Source: Halanaerobium saccharolyticum (GTDB taxonomy: Bacteria; Bacillota; Halanaerobiia; Halanaerobiales; Halanaerobiaceae). Taken from it: DNA of 64,000 bases. The notes under the pieces were generated by a model. The model was not told the DNA's origin. It was given only the letters and a program-made list of their open reading frames with translations, and searched no databases. This document shows positions 9,295 to 18,432 of this stretch, in pieces. The stretch is taken from contig NZ_SNWX01000010.1 of assembly GCF_004362045.1 (NCBI RefSeq), positions 31,515 through 95,514 on the forward strand. The letters run 5' to 3'. The position numbers and the translations under genes were made by a program. The stretch's first letter is position 1, and each line of letters starts with the position of its first letter.

Positions 9295-10560
9295 ATGAAT
9301 GCATTTGTAGAAGGTGTTAGAGATATTTTACCGGCTGAACTGAGGAAAAGAAGAGCTATCTATCAGACAATAAGAGAGGTTTTTGAGGCCAATGCCTATC
9401 GGGAAGTTATCACACCAACTCTTGAGTCTTTAGAATTGTATGCAGGTATAGAAGGACTGGTTGATAAAAGTGAGATGTTTAAAGTAGTTGATGACAGGGG
9501 ACAAATTTTAGTTTTAAGACCGGATCTGACAATGCCGATTGCAAGGCTGGCAGCCAGCCGTTTTCAGGATAGTCCGCGACCACTTAAATTTTCCTATTTA
9601 AGTTCAGCTTTTCAATCAAAGAATTCTCAGAGTTTAAGTCTTAAAGAAAAAACTCAAGCTGGGGTTGAGCTGATCGGCTCAGACAGTTTAGAATCTGATC
9701 TGGAAATGATTCTGCTTTTAATCAAAACAATGCAGAAAGTTGGAGTGGAAGAACCGCTGGTGGATATCGGTCATGCTGATTTAATCAACGAAATCTTTGC
9801 AGACTTGAAAATTGCTGAAACTGAAAAAAAAGAACTGCGCCAGCTGCTGGCAGCTAAAAATAAGGTTGGAATCAAAAATTATATAAAAGATATTGAAGTG
9901 ACCGAAGATGCAGCAGAAGTTCTGCTGAGACTGCCTTCTCTTTTTGGTGCTCCCAAAAAGGTAGTTAAAGAATTAGAAAAAATGCCTTTATCAACGGAGA
10001 CTAAAGATGCCTTAAAAACTTTAGAAAAATTATTTAATAAACTGGAAGAATTTGAGGCTCTTAAATATATTACCTTTGATCCAATGCTGATTTCCCGCCA
10101 CGGCTATTATACGGGCCTGATATTTAAAGGCTATGCTAAAGGCTACAGCAACCTGCTGGCAAGTGGGGGCCGCTATGATAACCTGACAGAAAAATTTGGT
10201 GTCGAAGAGCCTGCCGTAGGCTTTGCTCTGGAAATAGAAAATCTGCTTGATTATTTAAATCGAACAGAAAATTTCAGTGAAGATCTGGAAAAAAGATTTT
10301 TAATTTCCTATCAGCAGGATAAAGACTTTAAACTTGCCTCTGAGCTGGCAGAAGATTTGAGGAATGCTGGTTTTGTTACCGAAGTATATAATGGAGCTGA
10401 CAGTAAATATTTAGATTTTCAGCAGGTGGATTTTGTGATTAATCTGGAAGCTGATAATCTGGAGTTAAAACAGTATGGTGGAGCCAGTGCAAAAATTGAA
10501 AGAAACCAGAAAGAAGCATTAGAATACCTGATTTTAAACAAAATAGAGGAGTGGGAATAA
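9295..10560 (+). CDS. hisZ: ATP phosphoribosyltransferase regulatory subunit HisZ
   Basis: HisZ is a catalytically inactive relative of histidyl-tRNA synthetase. It binds the short form of HisG, and together they catalyse and sense the first step of histidine synthesis. The 421-residue protein has the class II synthetase-like core (LRPDLTMPIARLAASR near 80-95 and LASGGRYDNLTEKFG near 285-300). It opens with the HisRS/HisZ-like FVEGVRDILP. First gene of the his operon, with site GGGGGAGG before the ATG. Its stop overlaps the hisG start by one base. Being directly joined to a short hisG is what distinguishes it from hisS. Confidence 0.92.
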   Translation: MNAFVEGVRDILPAELRKRRAIYQTIREVFEANAYREVITPTLESLELYAGIEGLVDKSEMFKVVDDRGQILVLRPDLTMPIARLAASRFQDSPRPLKFSYLSSAFQSKNSQSLSLKEKTQAGVELIGSDSLESDLEMILLLIKTMQKVGVEEPLVDIGHADLINEIFADLKIAETEKKELRQLLAAKNKVGIKNYIKDIEVTEDAAEVLLRLPSLFGAPKKVVKELEKMPLSTETKDALKTLEKLFNKLEEFEALKYITFDPMLISRHGYYTGLIFKGYAKGYSNLLASGGRYDNLTEKFGVEEPAVGFALEIENLLDYLNRTENFSEDLEKRFLISYQQDKDFKLASELAEDLRNAGFVTEVYNGADSKYLDFQQVDFVINLEADNLELKQYGGASAKIERNQKEALEYLILNKIEEWE

Positions 10561-11201
10561 TGGATAATCTCTGTATTGCCATGGCTAAAGGAAGGCTGGC
10601 CAAAGAAGCAGTCAAGCTCTTCCGGGAGGCTGGATATGATTTACCTGAAAATATGCTCAAATCACGCAAATTGATTTTCGAAATAGAAAGCGAAAAATTT
10701 GAAATTATTTTAGTTAAACCGGCAGATGTACCGATTTATGTGGAATATGGTACAGCTGATCTGGGTATTGTGGGCAAAGATACCTTATTAGAAGAAAATC
10801 GTGATCTCTATGAGGTTCTGGATTTAGATTATGGCGTCTGTGAGTTCGCTCTGGCCGGGCTGCCAGATCGTAAAGATACTTTACTGGAGCGTAAGGTAGC
10901 AACTAAATATCCTGATTTTACCCGCCGCTATTTCCGCAGTAAAGGGGAACCGGTTGAGATTATTAAACTTAATGGTTCAATTGAGCTGGCACCGCTGACT
11001 GGACTGGCTGATACAATCCTGGATATTGTAGAAACCGGCAGAACTTTAAAGGAAAATGGTCTGGTAGTCTATGAGAGTATTAGAGACTTATCTGCTCGCC
11101 TGGTGGTCAACAAGGTAAGTATGAAAACCAGACAGAAGGAGATTGCTTCTATTATTGAAGCTTTAGATCAAGTAGTAAATGGAGATGATAGTAATGCTTA
11201 A
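10560..11201 (+). CDS. hisG: ATP phosphoribosyltransferase catalytic subunit HisG, short form
   Basis: Joins ATP and phosphoribosyl pyrophosphate in the first committed step of histidine synthesis. At 213 residues it is the short type that lacks the histidine-binding C-terminal domain and needs HisZ. Visible motifs are AMAKGRLAKEAV near the N terminus and the PRPP loop region LTGLADTILDIVETGRTL. I chose ATG 10560, which overlaps the hisZ stop (TAATG) and sits about 8 bases after AGGAG. A GTG at 10551 is in frame but falls inside the ribosome site. It overlaps hisD by 8 bases, so translation is probably coupled. Confidence 0.93.
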   Translation: MDNLCIAMAKGRLAKEAVKLFREAGYDLPENMLKSRKLIFEIESEKFEIILVKPADVPIYVEYGTADLGIVGKDTLLEENRDLYEVLDLDYGVCEFALAGLPDRKDTLLERKVATKYPDFTRRYFRSKGEPVEIIKLNGSIELAPLTGLADTILDIVETGRTLKENGLVVYESIRDLSARLVVNKVSMKTRQKEIASIIEALDQVVNGDDSNA

Positions 11202-12495
11202 TATAAAAAGGATTAAAGACGGGCGAAAAAATGTGGATCAGGTTAAGGAGCTGCTGGACAGCCGTTCCGGTGATAATCTGGCTCAGTATCGAGAAATAGC
11301 GGCCGGGATTTTAAAAAATGTTCAAAAAAATGGTGACCCCGCAGTTTTAGAATACACTGCCCGTTTTGATGGGGTTGAATTTGAAGCTTCAGAGCTGGAA
11401 GTAAGAGAAGAAGAAATTGAAGCTGCACTTAAAGAAGTAGATGCTAATTTTATTCAGGCTCTAAAAAATGCAGCTGCCAATATAGAAGATTTTCATGCCG
11501 AGCAAAAGGATAGATCCTGGCAGAAGCAGAAAAAACCGGGAATTATTACCGGTCAGGTCTGCAGGCCGCTAAAAAGAGCTGGAGTTTATGTACCTGGAGG
11601 TAGAGCAGCCTACCCTTCTTCAGTTTTAATGACAGTTATCCCGGCAAAAGTGGCGGGGGTTGAAGAAATCATAATGCTGACTCCACCTGATAATGAGGGC
11701 AAGGTAAGCCCCGTTATCCTGGCAGCAGCTGAAATTGCGGGTGTTGATCGCATCTTTAAGATTGGTGGAGCTCAGGCAGTAGCTGCAGCAGCTTATGGAA
11801 CTGAAACTGTACCTGGAGTTGATATTATTGTTGGCCCGGGGAATATTTATGTTTCAATGGCTAAAGAGCTGGTCTTTGGACAGGTAAAAATTGATATGAT
11901 TGCCGGTCCCAGCGAAATTATGATTATGGCAGAAAAAGAATCCAATCCAGCTTATATAGCAGCTGATCTGATGAGCCAGGCTGAACATGATCCTCTGGCC
12001 TCTTCGATTCTGGTTACAGATGCACCGGAGCTGATTGAAAAAGTGGAAAAAGAATTAGAAAAACAGATCCAAAAGATGAGTAAAAAAGAAATTATTAAAG
12101 AATCACTGGAGAATTTTGGCTTGATGATTGAAGTTGAAGACCAGGAAGCAGCAGTGGAAATGATCAATCTGGTTGCCCCCGAACACCTGGAGCTGGCAGT
12201 CAAAAACCCATTTGAACTGCTGCCGGCAGTAGAAAATGCAGGTTCCATCTTTTTAGGAGAATATACTCCGGAGCCAATTGGAGATTATTATGCAGGCCCA
12301 AACCATGTGCTGCCTACAAATTCAACTTCTAGATTCTTTTCTCCCTTATCTGTACGAGATTTTGTTAAGTATTCCGGTTTTATCCACTACAGTAAAGAGG
12401 CACTTAAAGAAGCAAGTGATGATGTGATCTGTCTGGCAGAAGGTGAGGGGCTTGACGCCCATGCTAACTCAGTTAGAATTAGAAAAGAAAAATAA
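11194..12495 (+). CDS. hisD: Histidinol dehydrogenase HisD
   Basis: Oxidises histidinol to histidine in two NAD-dependent steps, the last of the pathway. It is 433 residues, normal for the family. Recognisable are PLKRAGVYVPGGRAAYPSS, GPGNIYV, GPSEIMIMA, the zinc/catalytic region QAEHDPLASS, APEHLEL and GPNHVLPT. ATG 11194 overlaps the end of hisG and follows GGAG by about 9 bases. In-frame ATGs at 11179 and 11185 lie inside hisG and are less likely. Tightly coupled in the operon; hisC starts 52 bases later. Confidence 0.95.
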   Translation: MLNIKRIKDGRKNVDQVKELLDSRSGDNLAQYREIAAGILKNVQKNGDPAVLEYTARFDGVEFEASELEVREEEIEAALKEVDANFIQALKNAAANIEDFHAEQKDRSWQKQKKPGIITGQVCRPLKRAGVYVPGGRAAYPSSVLMTVIPAKVAGVEEIIMLTPPDNEGKVSPVILAAAEIAGVDRIFKIGGAQAVAAAAYGTETVPGVDIIVGPGNIYVSMAKELVFGQVKIDMIAGPSEIMIMAEKESNPAYIAADLMSQAEHDPLASSILVTDAPELIEKVEKELEKQIQKMSKKEIIKESLENFGLMIEVEDQEAAVEMINLVAPEHLELAVKNPFELLPAVENAGSIFLGEYTPEPIGDYYAGPNHVLPTNSTSRFFSPLSVRDFVKYSGFIHYSKEALKEASDDVICLAEGEGLDAHANSVRIRKEK

Positions 12496-12547
12496 ATTAG
12501 TTTAAATCTAAATTTAGATTTAGCATTTTAAGCTGAAGGAGGAAAAA

Positions 12548-13654
12548 ATGAGCAGTAATAATTTAAATAACAAAGAGCAAATCTTAAAAGAACAGCTGCG
12601 GCCTGAAGTTAGAGCGATTTCTCCCTATCACGGCGAAGAAGATGACTTTGAGGTGAAAATTAACCTTTCCGGAAATGAATCACCTTTTGATCTGCCGCAG
12701 GAGATTAAGGATAAGTTTAAAAAGGAATTTGATCAGCATGATATCAATCGCTATCCGGAAATTTATTCGGAACGCCTACATCAAACTCTGGCTGATTATT
12801 TAACCAGAGAGCTGGATAAAGAGGTTAGTACTGAAGAAGTATTGGTCGGCAACGGCTCAGATGAAATACTGGATATTTTAATTAGATGTTTTGTCGAACC
12901 GGGAGAGATTGTACTCTCCCAGGCGCCTACTTTTTCGATGTATAAATATTTTACTGAGCTAAGCGGTGGTCGTTACGAAGAGCTGCCGCTGGCTGAAGAC
13001 TTTGATTATCAGAATATCAAGAATAAAATTGACGAATTAAATCCCAAGCTTATCTTTTTCTGTTCCCCCAACAACCCAACCGGTGAGGTGCTGGAGAGAG
13101 AAATGATCTTAAAAGTGGCTGAATATTTTACTGGCCCGGTACTGGTTGATGAGGCTTATGCAGATTTTAATGAGATTGATCTAATGCCAGATGTCAGTGA
13201 CTATCCTAATCTTGCAGTCACCCGGACTTTCTCCAAGGCTTTCGGCCTGGCAGGAATTCGTTTTGGTTATCTGTATGGAAATAAAGTTTTAGTAGAAGAA
13301 CTGAAAAAAGTCTTAAAACCATATAATTTAAACTCTCTGACAGACATCCTGGCTTGTTTAATTCTGGATAATGATGATATTATAAAAGAAAGAATCGAAT
13401 TTATTAAAAAAGAACGTCAGAAGCTTTATCAGAAACTGAATCAGTATCAGAAGTGGCAGCTTTATCCTTCGATGGCCAATTTTCTTTACATAGAAGGCAA
13501 AAAAACTGTGGAGTTTAAAAATATTTTAAATCAGCAGGGAATTAAGATCAGATCTTTTAGTGGTCAGCCGCCGGCGATTAGAATTACTATCGGCAGTAGA
13601 GAAGAAAATGAGGCTGTGTTAAGGGCTTTTGCAGAATTTAAAGAGCAAAATTAG
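12548..13654 (+). CDS. hisC: Histidinol-phosphate aminotransferase HisC
   Basis: A PLP enzyme that converts imidazole-acetol phosphate and glutamate to histidinol phosphate. It is 368 residues of the class I/II fold. It shows VGNGSDEILDIL, FCSPNNPTGEVL, VDEAYADF, and the PLP-binding Lys230 in TFSKAFGLAGIRFGY. The start has site GGAGG. It sits between hisD and hisB. HisC enzymes in Firmicutes can also act on aromatic amino acids, but the operon position makes histidine the main role. Confidence 0.94.
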   Translation: MSSNNLNNKEQILKEQLRPEVRAISPYHGEEDDFEVKINLSGNESPFDLPQEIKDKFKKEFDQHDINRYPEIYSERLHQTLADYLTRELDKEVSTEEVLVGNGSDEILDILIRCFVEPGEIVLSQAPTFSMYKYFTELSGGRYEELPLAEDFDYQNIKNKIDELNPKLIFFCSPNNPTGEVLEREMILKVAEYFTGPVLVDEAYADFNEIDLMPDVSDYPNLAVTRTFSKAFGLAGIRFGYLYGNKVLVEELKKVLKPYNLNSLTDILACLILDNDDIIKERIEFIKKERQKLYQKLNQYQKWQLYPSMANFLYIEGKKTVEFKNILNQQGIKIRSFSGQPPAIRITIGSREENEAVLRAFAEFKEQN

Positions 13655-13666
13655 GAGTGATTTATA

Positions 13667-14254
13667 ATGAGTAAAGATCGGGTAGCAGTAGAGCAGCGAA
13701 AAACCAAGGAGACTGAAATTATTGCCAGTGTAAATCTGGATGGAAAAGGCAGAAGCGAGATTACAACAGGGATTGGGTTTTTTAATCATATGCTGGATCA
13801 AATTGCACGCCACGGGAGCATTGATCTTGAGCTTTCTGTTAAGGGGGATCTCCACATTGATCAGCACCATACAGTAGAAGATACCGGAATTGCACTGGGT
13901 AAAGCTTTTGCCAGAGCGCTAGGAGACAAAAAGGGAATCAGCCGCTTTAGCAGTGCCTTAGTTCCTCTGGATGAAACTTTAGTCAGAGCAGTTGTTGACA
14001 TCAGTGGTCGTTCCTATCTCTATACTGACTTACCATTTACAAGAGAAATGGTTGGAGATTTTCCTGCGGAAATGGTAGTTGAATTTATGCGAGCTTTTGC
14101 CTTTAATGCCGGGATTACCCTTCATTTAGAAATACTACATGGTGATAATTGTCACCACCAGATTGAGGCAGTCTTTAAAGCTCTGGCCCGGGCGCTGAAA
14201 GAAGCAGTAAAAATTGAGTCAGATGAAATTCCTTCCACAAAGGGTGTGCTGTAA
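13667..14254 (+). CDS. hisB: Imidazoleglycerol-phosphate dehydratase HisB
   Basis: Dehydrates imidazole-glycerol phosphate to imidazole-acetol phosphate using two manganese ions. It is 195 residues, so it is the single-function form without a fused histidinol phosphatase. The metal-binding histidine motifs are clear: FFNHMLDQIARHG, HHTVEDTGIALG and CHHQIEAVFKALARAL. It starts 12 bases after hisC and ends exactly where hisH begins. No histidinol-phosphate phosphatase gene occurs in this operon, so that step must be encoded elsewhere. Confidence 0.95.
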   Translation: MSKDRVAVEQRKTKETEIIASVNLDGKGRSEITTGIGFFNHMLDQIARHGSIDLELSVKGDLHIDQHHTVEDTGIALGKAFARALGDKKGISRFSSALVPLDETLVRAVVDISGRSYLYTDLPFTREMVGDFPAEMVVEFMRAFAFNAGITLHLEILHGDNCHHQIEAVFKALARALKEAVKIESDEIPSTKGVL

Positions 14255-14860
14255 GTGATTGCAATAATAGATTATGGAGCCGGAAATTTAAACAGTATTC
14301 AAAAGGCACTGGAGTTTGTAGGGGAAGAGACAGTTATTTTAGAAGAGGGTGAGCAAGAAGATATAGATAAATACTCAGGTCTGGTCTTACCGGGAGTAGG
14401 TGCTTTTCCGGGAGCAATGAAAAGACTGCAGGAAGATAATTTTATAGAGTTTATTGAAAAATTTGTAGCTGCAGGCAAACCTTTTTTAGGAGTCTGTCTG
14501 GGAATGCAGCTTTTATTTGAATGGGGATTTGAGGATCAAAAAACTGCAGGACTTGGACTGCTCAAGGGAAATATTACTAAAATGGAAACCGAATACAAGA
14601 TTCCTCATATGGGCTGGAACCAGCTGCAGATAATTAAAAATGACCCTTTATTTAAAGGGCTGCCGGAAAATCCTCATTTTTACTTTGTCCATTCCTATCA
14701 GCTGACAGAGGTTACAGACCAGGTTCTGGCCACAGTTGGCTATGGGTCTACAGTACCAGCAGTTGTCAGGCAGGATAATGTAATTGGATTTCAGTTTCAC
14801 CCCGAAAAAAGTGGAGATAATGGGATTAAACTTTTAGAGAATTTTAGGGAGCTGTTATAG
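14255..14860 (+). CDS. hisH: Imidazole glycerol phosphate synthase glutaminase subunit HisH
   Basis: Releases ammonia from glutamine and passes it to HisF. It is 201 residues of the class I glutamine amidotransferase fold. The nucleophile is Cys81 in GVCLGMQLLFEWG, and the His-Glu pair is in FQFHPEKSG. The start is GTG, directly abutting the hisB stop with no gap, so translation is very likely coupled. hisA starts immediately after its stop. The partner HisF is two genes downstream. Confidence 0.95.
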   Translation: MIAIIDYGAGNLNSIQKALEFVGEETVILEEGEQEDIDKYSGLVLPGVGAFPGAMKRLQEDNFIEFIEKFVAAGKPFLGVCLGMQLLFEWGFEDQKTAGLGLLKGNITKMETEYKIPHMGWNQLQIIKNDPLFKGLPENPHFYFVHSYQLTEVTDQVLATVGYGSTVPAVVRQDNVIGFQFHPEKSGDNGIKLLENFRELL

Positions 14861-15589
14861 ATGATAGTATTACCGGCAATTGATTTAAAAGCAGGTGAGG
14901 TGGTCCGGCTGAAGCAGGGAGATTTTGAGCGCAAGACTGTTTACAGCCAGAATCCTTTAGAGATTGCAGAAAGTTTTGCTGCTAAAGGAGCAGAATGGCT
15001 GCACTTAGTTGATTTAGATGGTGCTTCTGCAGGTGAAAACAAAAATTTTAATGTAATCAAAAAAATTGCAGCCGAGACTGAGCTTAAAATCCAGACCGGA
15101 GGCGGAATCCGCAAAAAAGAGGATGTAAAACGTCTGCTGGATCTGGGAGTTAAACGGGCAATTATCGGAACTCTGGCAGTTAAAGATCCGGAAACTCTAT
15201 CCGAAATACTCGCAGAATTCGGAGCCGAAAGCATTTTAGTCAGTATTGATGCTCGCGATGGTAAAGTTGCGACTTCGGGCTGGCTGGAAGCAAGCGAAAG
15301 AAATATGTTTGATTTTGCTAAAGAAATGGAAGCTCTGGGGGTTAAATATATTTTATATACAGATATTGGACGGGATGGAATGCTCAGTGGGCCTGATTTT
15401 TCAGGATTAAAAAAATTAAAAGAAGAGACCAATCTAAATATTATTGCTTCTGGTGGAATCAGCTCCAATCAGGATTTATATGATCTGGCAGCAGAAGATT
15501 TTTACGGAGCAATTACCGGTCAGGCAATTTATCAGGGTAAAGTAGATTTAGAAAAAGCACTAATAAAGCTGGGTGAAAATAATGCTTAA
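14861..15589 (+). CDS. hisA: Phosphoribosylformimino-5-aminoimidazole carboxamide ribotide isomerase HisA
   Basis: Opens the ribose ring of ProFAR to give PRFAR, the substrate of HisH-HisF. It is 242 residues, a half-barrel-repeat TIM barrel. It starts [19 protein letters not shown] with the catalytic Asp, has the mid motif [11 protein letters not shown], and carries the second catalytic Asp in [12 protein letters not shown]. It abuts hisH with no gap and overlaps hisF by 8 bases. Its similarity to the next gene reflects the known shared origin of HisA and HisF. Confidence 0.95.
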   Translation: MIVLPAIDLKAGEVVRLKQGDFERKTVYSQNPLEIAESFAAKGAEWLHLVDLDGASAGENKNFNVIKKIAAETELKIQTGGGIRKKEDVKRLLDLGVKRAIIGTLAVKDPETLSEILAEFGAESILVSIDARDGKVATSGWLEASERNMFDFAKEMEALGVKYILYTDIGRDGMLSGPDFSGLKKLKEETNLNIIASGGISSNQDLYDLAAEDFYGAITGQAIYQGKVDLEKALIKLGENNA

Positions 15590-16355
15590 AAAAAGAATTA
15601 TTCCCTGCCTGGATATCAAAGATGGCAGAGTAGTTAAAGGTGTAAATTTTGTTGAATTAAGAGATGCTGGTGACCCGGTGGAATCAGCTAAAGAATATAA
15701 TGATCTGGGAGCAGATGAACTTGTCTTTTTAGATATAACTGCCACCAAAGAAAAACGTAAAACTTTAGCTGAGCTTGTAGAAAAAGTGGCTGCTCAGGTT
15801 TTTATACCACTGACAGTTGGTGGTGGAATCAGGACAGTAGAGGATATGCAGTTTATTTTAAGAGCAGGAGCAGATAAGGTTTCTGTAAACTCTGCTGCGG
15901 TCAAAAATCCGGAGCTGGTACGTAAAGGAGCGCTTAAGTTTGGTTCCCAGTGTATTGTCGGAGCTGTTGATGCAGCAAAAAGAGAATCAGGAGCAGGCTG
16001 GGAGATTTTCATTCATGGAGGCAGTAAAGAGACTGGAATTGACCTGATTGAATGGGTCAAAGAACTGGAAGAACTGGGAGCAGGAGAGATTCTTTTGACC
16101 AGCATCAATTCTGATGGTACCAAAGATGGCTTTGATCTGGAGATGCTAAAAGCTGTGACAGCCGCAGTTAATATACCGGTTATTGCCTCCGGTGGTGCCG
16201 GCAGTATCCAGCACTTTGTGGATGTTTTTAAAGAAACCGGAGCCGATGCTGCACTGGCGGCCTCAATTTTTCACTTTGGAGAAATTGCAATTAGAGATGT
16301 AAAAACTGAACTGGAAGCAGAGAAGATTCCAGTCCGAATCGAAGAAAGAAAATAG
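15582..16355 (+). CDS. hisF: Imidazole glycerol phosphate synthase cyclase subunit HisF
   Basis: Cyclises PRFAR with ammonia from HisH to give imidazole-glycerol phosphate and AICAR. It is 257 residues with the two catalytic aspartates in [16 protein letters not shown] and [15 protein letters not shown], plus the phosphate sites [10 protein letters not shown] and IASGGAG. I chose ATG 15582 (MLKKRIIP), which overlaps the last codons of hisA. The upstream in-frame ATG at 15573 would add three residues. Following it are 86 bases before hisIE, the longest gap in the operon. Confidence 0.95.
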   Translation: MLKKRIIPCLDIKDGRVVKGVNFVELRDAGDPVESAKEYNDLGADELVFLDITATKEKRKTLAELVEKVAAQVFIPLTVGGGIRTVEDMQFILRAGADKVSVNSAAVKNPELVRKGALKFGSQCIVGAVDAAKRESGAGWEIFIHGGSKETGIDLIEWVKELEELGAGEILLTSINSDGTKDGFDLEMLKAVTAAVNIPVIASGGAGSIQHFVDVFKETGADAALAASIFHFGEIAIRDVKTELEAEKIPVRIEERK

Positions 16356-16441
16356 AGTTTTGGATTTTTCAAAAGCTTATATTAATAAAATAAATTTTAA
16401 TAGGTTTTAAGAATTGTAGACCAGAGAGGACAGGTGGTTGA

Positions 16442-17134
16442 GTGTTAGAAGTAATAGATAAATTAGATGAGATTAATTTTAAATATAATAAGCAGGGATT
16501 AATGCCTGCTATTGTTCAGGATTATCAGACTAAAGATGTACTAATGGTGGCCTATGTTAATGAGGAATCACTCAAATTGAGTTTAGAAAAGGGAGAAACA
16601 GTCTTTTACAGCCGCTCCCGCCAGGAATTATGGCATAAGGGAGAAACTTCTGGTAATACCCAGGAGATTAAAGAAATTTATTATGACTGTGATCAGGATA
16701 CAATATTATTTACGGTTGACCCCGCAGGACCAGCCTGTCATACAGGTGAAAACTCCTGCTTTTTTCGTAAAATTGCAGAGGATACAGATTTAAAAGCCAA
16801 AAAGATGATGAAAATGGAGCAGCAGGCCCAGAATATAGAAGCTGAATTTGAAACAGAAAAAGTTGTGGATTTTCTTTATGATTTAATTTTGAGTCGGAAA
16901 GAAGAAATGCCCGAAGGCTCCTATACCACCTATCTGTTTGAAGAGGGTATAGATAAAATTTTAAAAAAGGTTGGCGAAGAATCAGCGGAAGTAATAATTG
17001 CCTCCAAAAATGAGCCAGACGAAGAATTAGTTTACGAAACAGCAGATCTGGTTTATCATATGCTGGTTTTACTGGCCGAAAGAGGAATTAATCCCGACCA
17101 GATAAGAGAAGAACTAAAGAAACGACATAAGTAG
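16442..17134 (+). CDS. hisIE: Bifunctional phosphoribosyl-AMP cyclohydrolase / phosphoribosyl-ATP pyrophosphatase HisIE
   Basis: Carries out the second and third steps of histidine synthesis. The N-terminal HisI domain (about 1-115) has [26 protein letters not shown] and zinc ligands in CDQDT and [10 protein letters not shown]. The C-terminal HisE domain (about 140-230) has [17 protein letters not shown]. It is 230 residues with a GTG start. It lies 86 bases after hisF with no terminator between, so it is the last gene of the operon. A strong hairpin follows. Confidence 0.94.
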   Translation: MLEVIDKLDEINFKYNKQGLMPAIVQDYQTKDVLMVAYVNEESLKLSLEKGETVFYSRSRQELWHKGETSGNTQEIKEIYYDCDQDTILFTVDPAGPACHTGENSCFFRKIAEDTDLKAKKMMKMEQQAQNIEAEFETEKVVDFLYDLILSRKEEMPEGSYTTYLFEEGIDKILKKVGEESAEVIIASKNEPDEELVYETADLVYHMLVLLAERGINPDQIREELKKRHK

Positions 17135-17166
17135 AATATATAGGTACCTAAATGTAACTAAATATC

Positions 17167-17202
17167 AAAGGCAGTTCTGTATTCTAGAGCTGTCTTTTTT
17201 CT
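17167..17202 (+). terminator. Terminator of the histidine operon
   Basis: AAAGGCAGTTCT (17167-17178) pairs with AGAGCTGTCTTT (17186-17197), 12 bp with two G-U pairs, running into TTTTTT. Confidence 0.8.
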
Positions 17203-17263
17203 ATTATTATGGTATAATATAGTAAATAGTCATTATTATTTTAATAAGCATTTTTTACAGAAA

Positions 17264-18418
17264 GTGGGTAAAATCATCATAAATAAAATTAAATTGACCA
17301 CAAACATTTTAAGAGATTTTGATATATTTTTGGACAGGATTCTAGAGGATAAAGTACGGATTAGCAAAACTCAGGAGTTTATTAATGGTGGTAAGCTGGT
17401 TGAATTAAATGAGTTTATGAAGACAGATCGACTTGATAGTTGTCATAATAGAACACCGCAGTATAAATATCTACTTTTACATTTATTTTATAATATAGCG
17501 ATTGCAGGTAAAATTTTAAAAATCGATTACAGCCGAAGCACAAAATATTTAATAAAAGATAAAAACTTTGAGTCTTATAAAAAATTGTCTGAGTCAGAAA
17601 AATATTTATTTTTACTAGAAACATTCTGGCTGGACTGTGACTTGGAAAAGATGCAATCACCTAAAACAAATACAAATATTGAGTTTAACTTAGAAAATTA
17701 TTTAGATAAACTAATGGATCGGAAACAGCTTATATTCAATGATCAGCTTAAATATCATCTGGGTGCATTTTTAAAATATCTAAATTATTTGGGACTGTGG
17801 AAGGTAGATTTTTTAAAATTAAAATTAACAGAGATTGGAGAGTTAATTGCCCCGGTTCTGCTTAACAAATGGCCTTTTAATGATTGTAATCTACCGTTAT
17901 TAAGAAAACTTGGCCATGATTTTGGTATTTATGGAGCCAGAATGGCTTTTCAAGATCCTTTCTGGTTTGACTTTGTTGATATTTTTCCAGAGATTAATGG
18001 TACAATCCCAAGAGTTGTAGTTAAAAAATTAACTGGTAATTATATTTTCAAAATTAAACTGGGTAAAATCTGGCGTAAAGTAAAAATTGCAGCTTCAGCC
18101 ACACTTGCCGATCTACATTTAATGATTCAGGATGCTTTTGATTTTGATGATGATCATCTTTATTCCTTTTTCCTGTCAAATAAGCCCTGGGATGGATCCG
18201 GTTATGGTCGACCAGAAGAAGGAATGGGCTTTAATGCTGCAGAGAAAAGACTTTTTGAACTGGGAATGGAAGTAGGTCAGGAGTTTCTTTATATTTTTGA
18301 TTATGGAACCGAATGGAGATTTAAAATTAAAACTGAAGCATATATAGATGAGGAAGAAATTAAAGAGCCTGAAATTATTGATATTAGGGGAGAAAGTCCG
18401 GATCAGTATGGTTTTTAG
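17264..18418 (+). CDS. Plasmid pRiA4b ORF-3-like (IS1096 TnpR-passenger type) protein
   Basis: A 384-residue cytoplasmic protein. The C-terminal part (about 255-384) matches the pRiA4b ORF-3 domain: IKLGKIWRKVKIAASATLADLH, then FDDDHLYSFF and FDYGTEWRFKI. This domain also occurs as the TnpR passenger of IS1096, but its biochemical role is unknown. The first 250 residues are Lys/Leu-rich and helical, without a domain I recognise. The start is a GTG at 17264 with only a weak ribosome site. There are no transposon ends around it, so it is treated as a stand-alone gene. The next gene starts 14 bases later. Confidence 0.6.
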   Translation: MGKIIINKIKLTTNILRDFDIFLDRILEDKVRISKTQEFINGGKLVELNEFMKTDRLDSCHNRTPQYKYLLLHLFYNIAIAGKILKIDYSRSTKYLIKDKNFESYKKLSESEKYLFLLETFWLDCDLEKMQSPKTNTNIEFNLENYLDKLMDRKQLIFNDQLKYHLGAFLKYLNYLGLWKVDFLKLKLTEIGELIAPVLLNKWPFNDCNLPLLRKLGHDFGIYGARMAFQDPFWFDFVDIFPEINGTIPRVVVKKLTGNYIFKIKLGKIWRKVKIAASATLADLHLMIQDAFDFDDDHLYSFFLSNKPWDGSGYGRPEEGMGFNAAEKRLFELGMEVGQEFLYIFDYGTEWRFKIKTEAYIDEEEIKEPEIIDIRGESPDQYGF

Positions 18419-18432
18419 GAAGGGGCAGTCGG

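Noticed and set aside
14941..15468. A 175-codon minus-strand open frame opposite hisA
   Set aside because: It is the mirror of the certain hisA gene and is rich in Ser/Pro/Leu, as expected for antisense translation.
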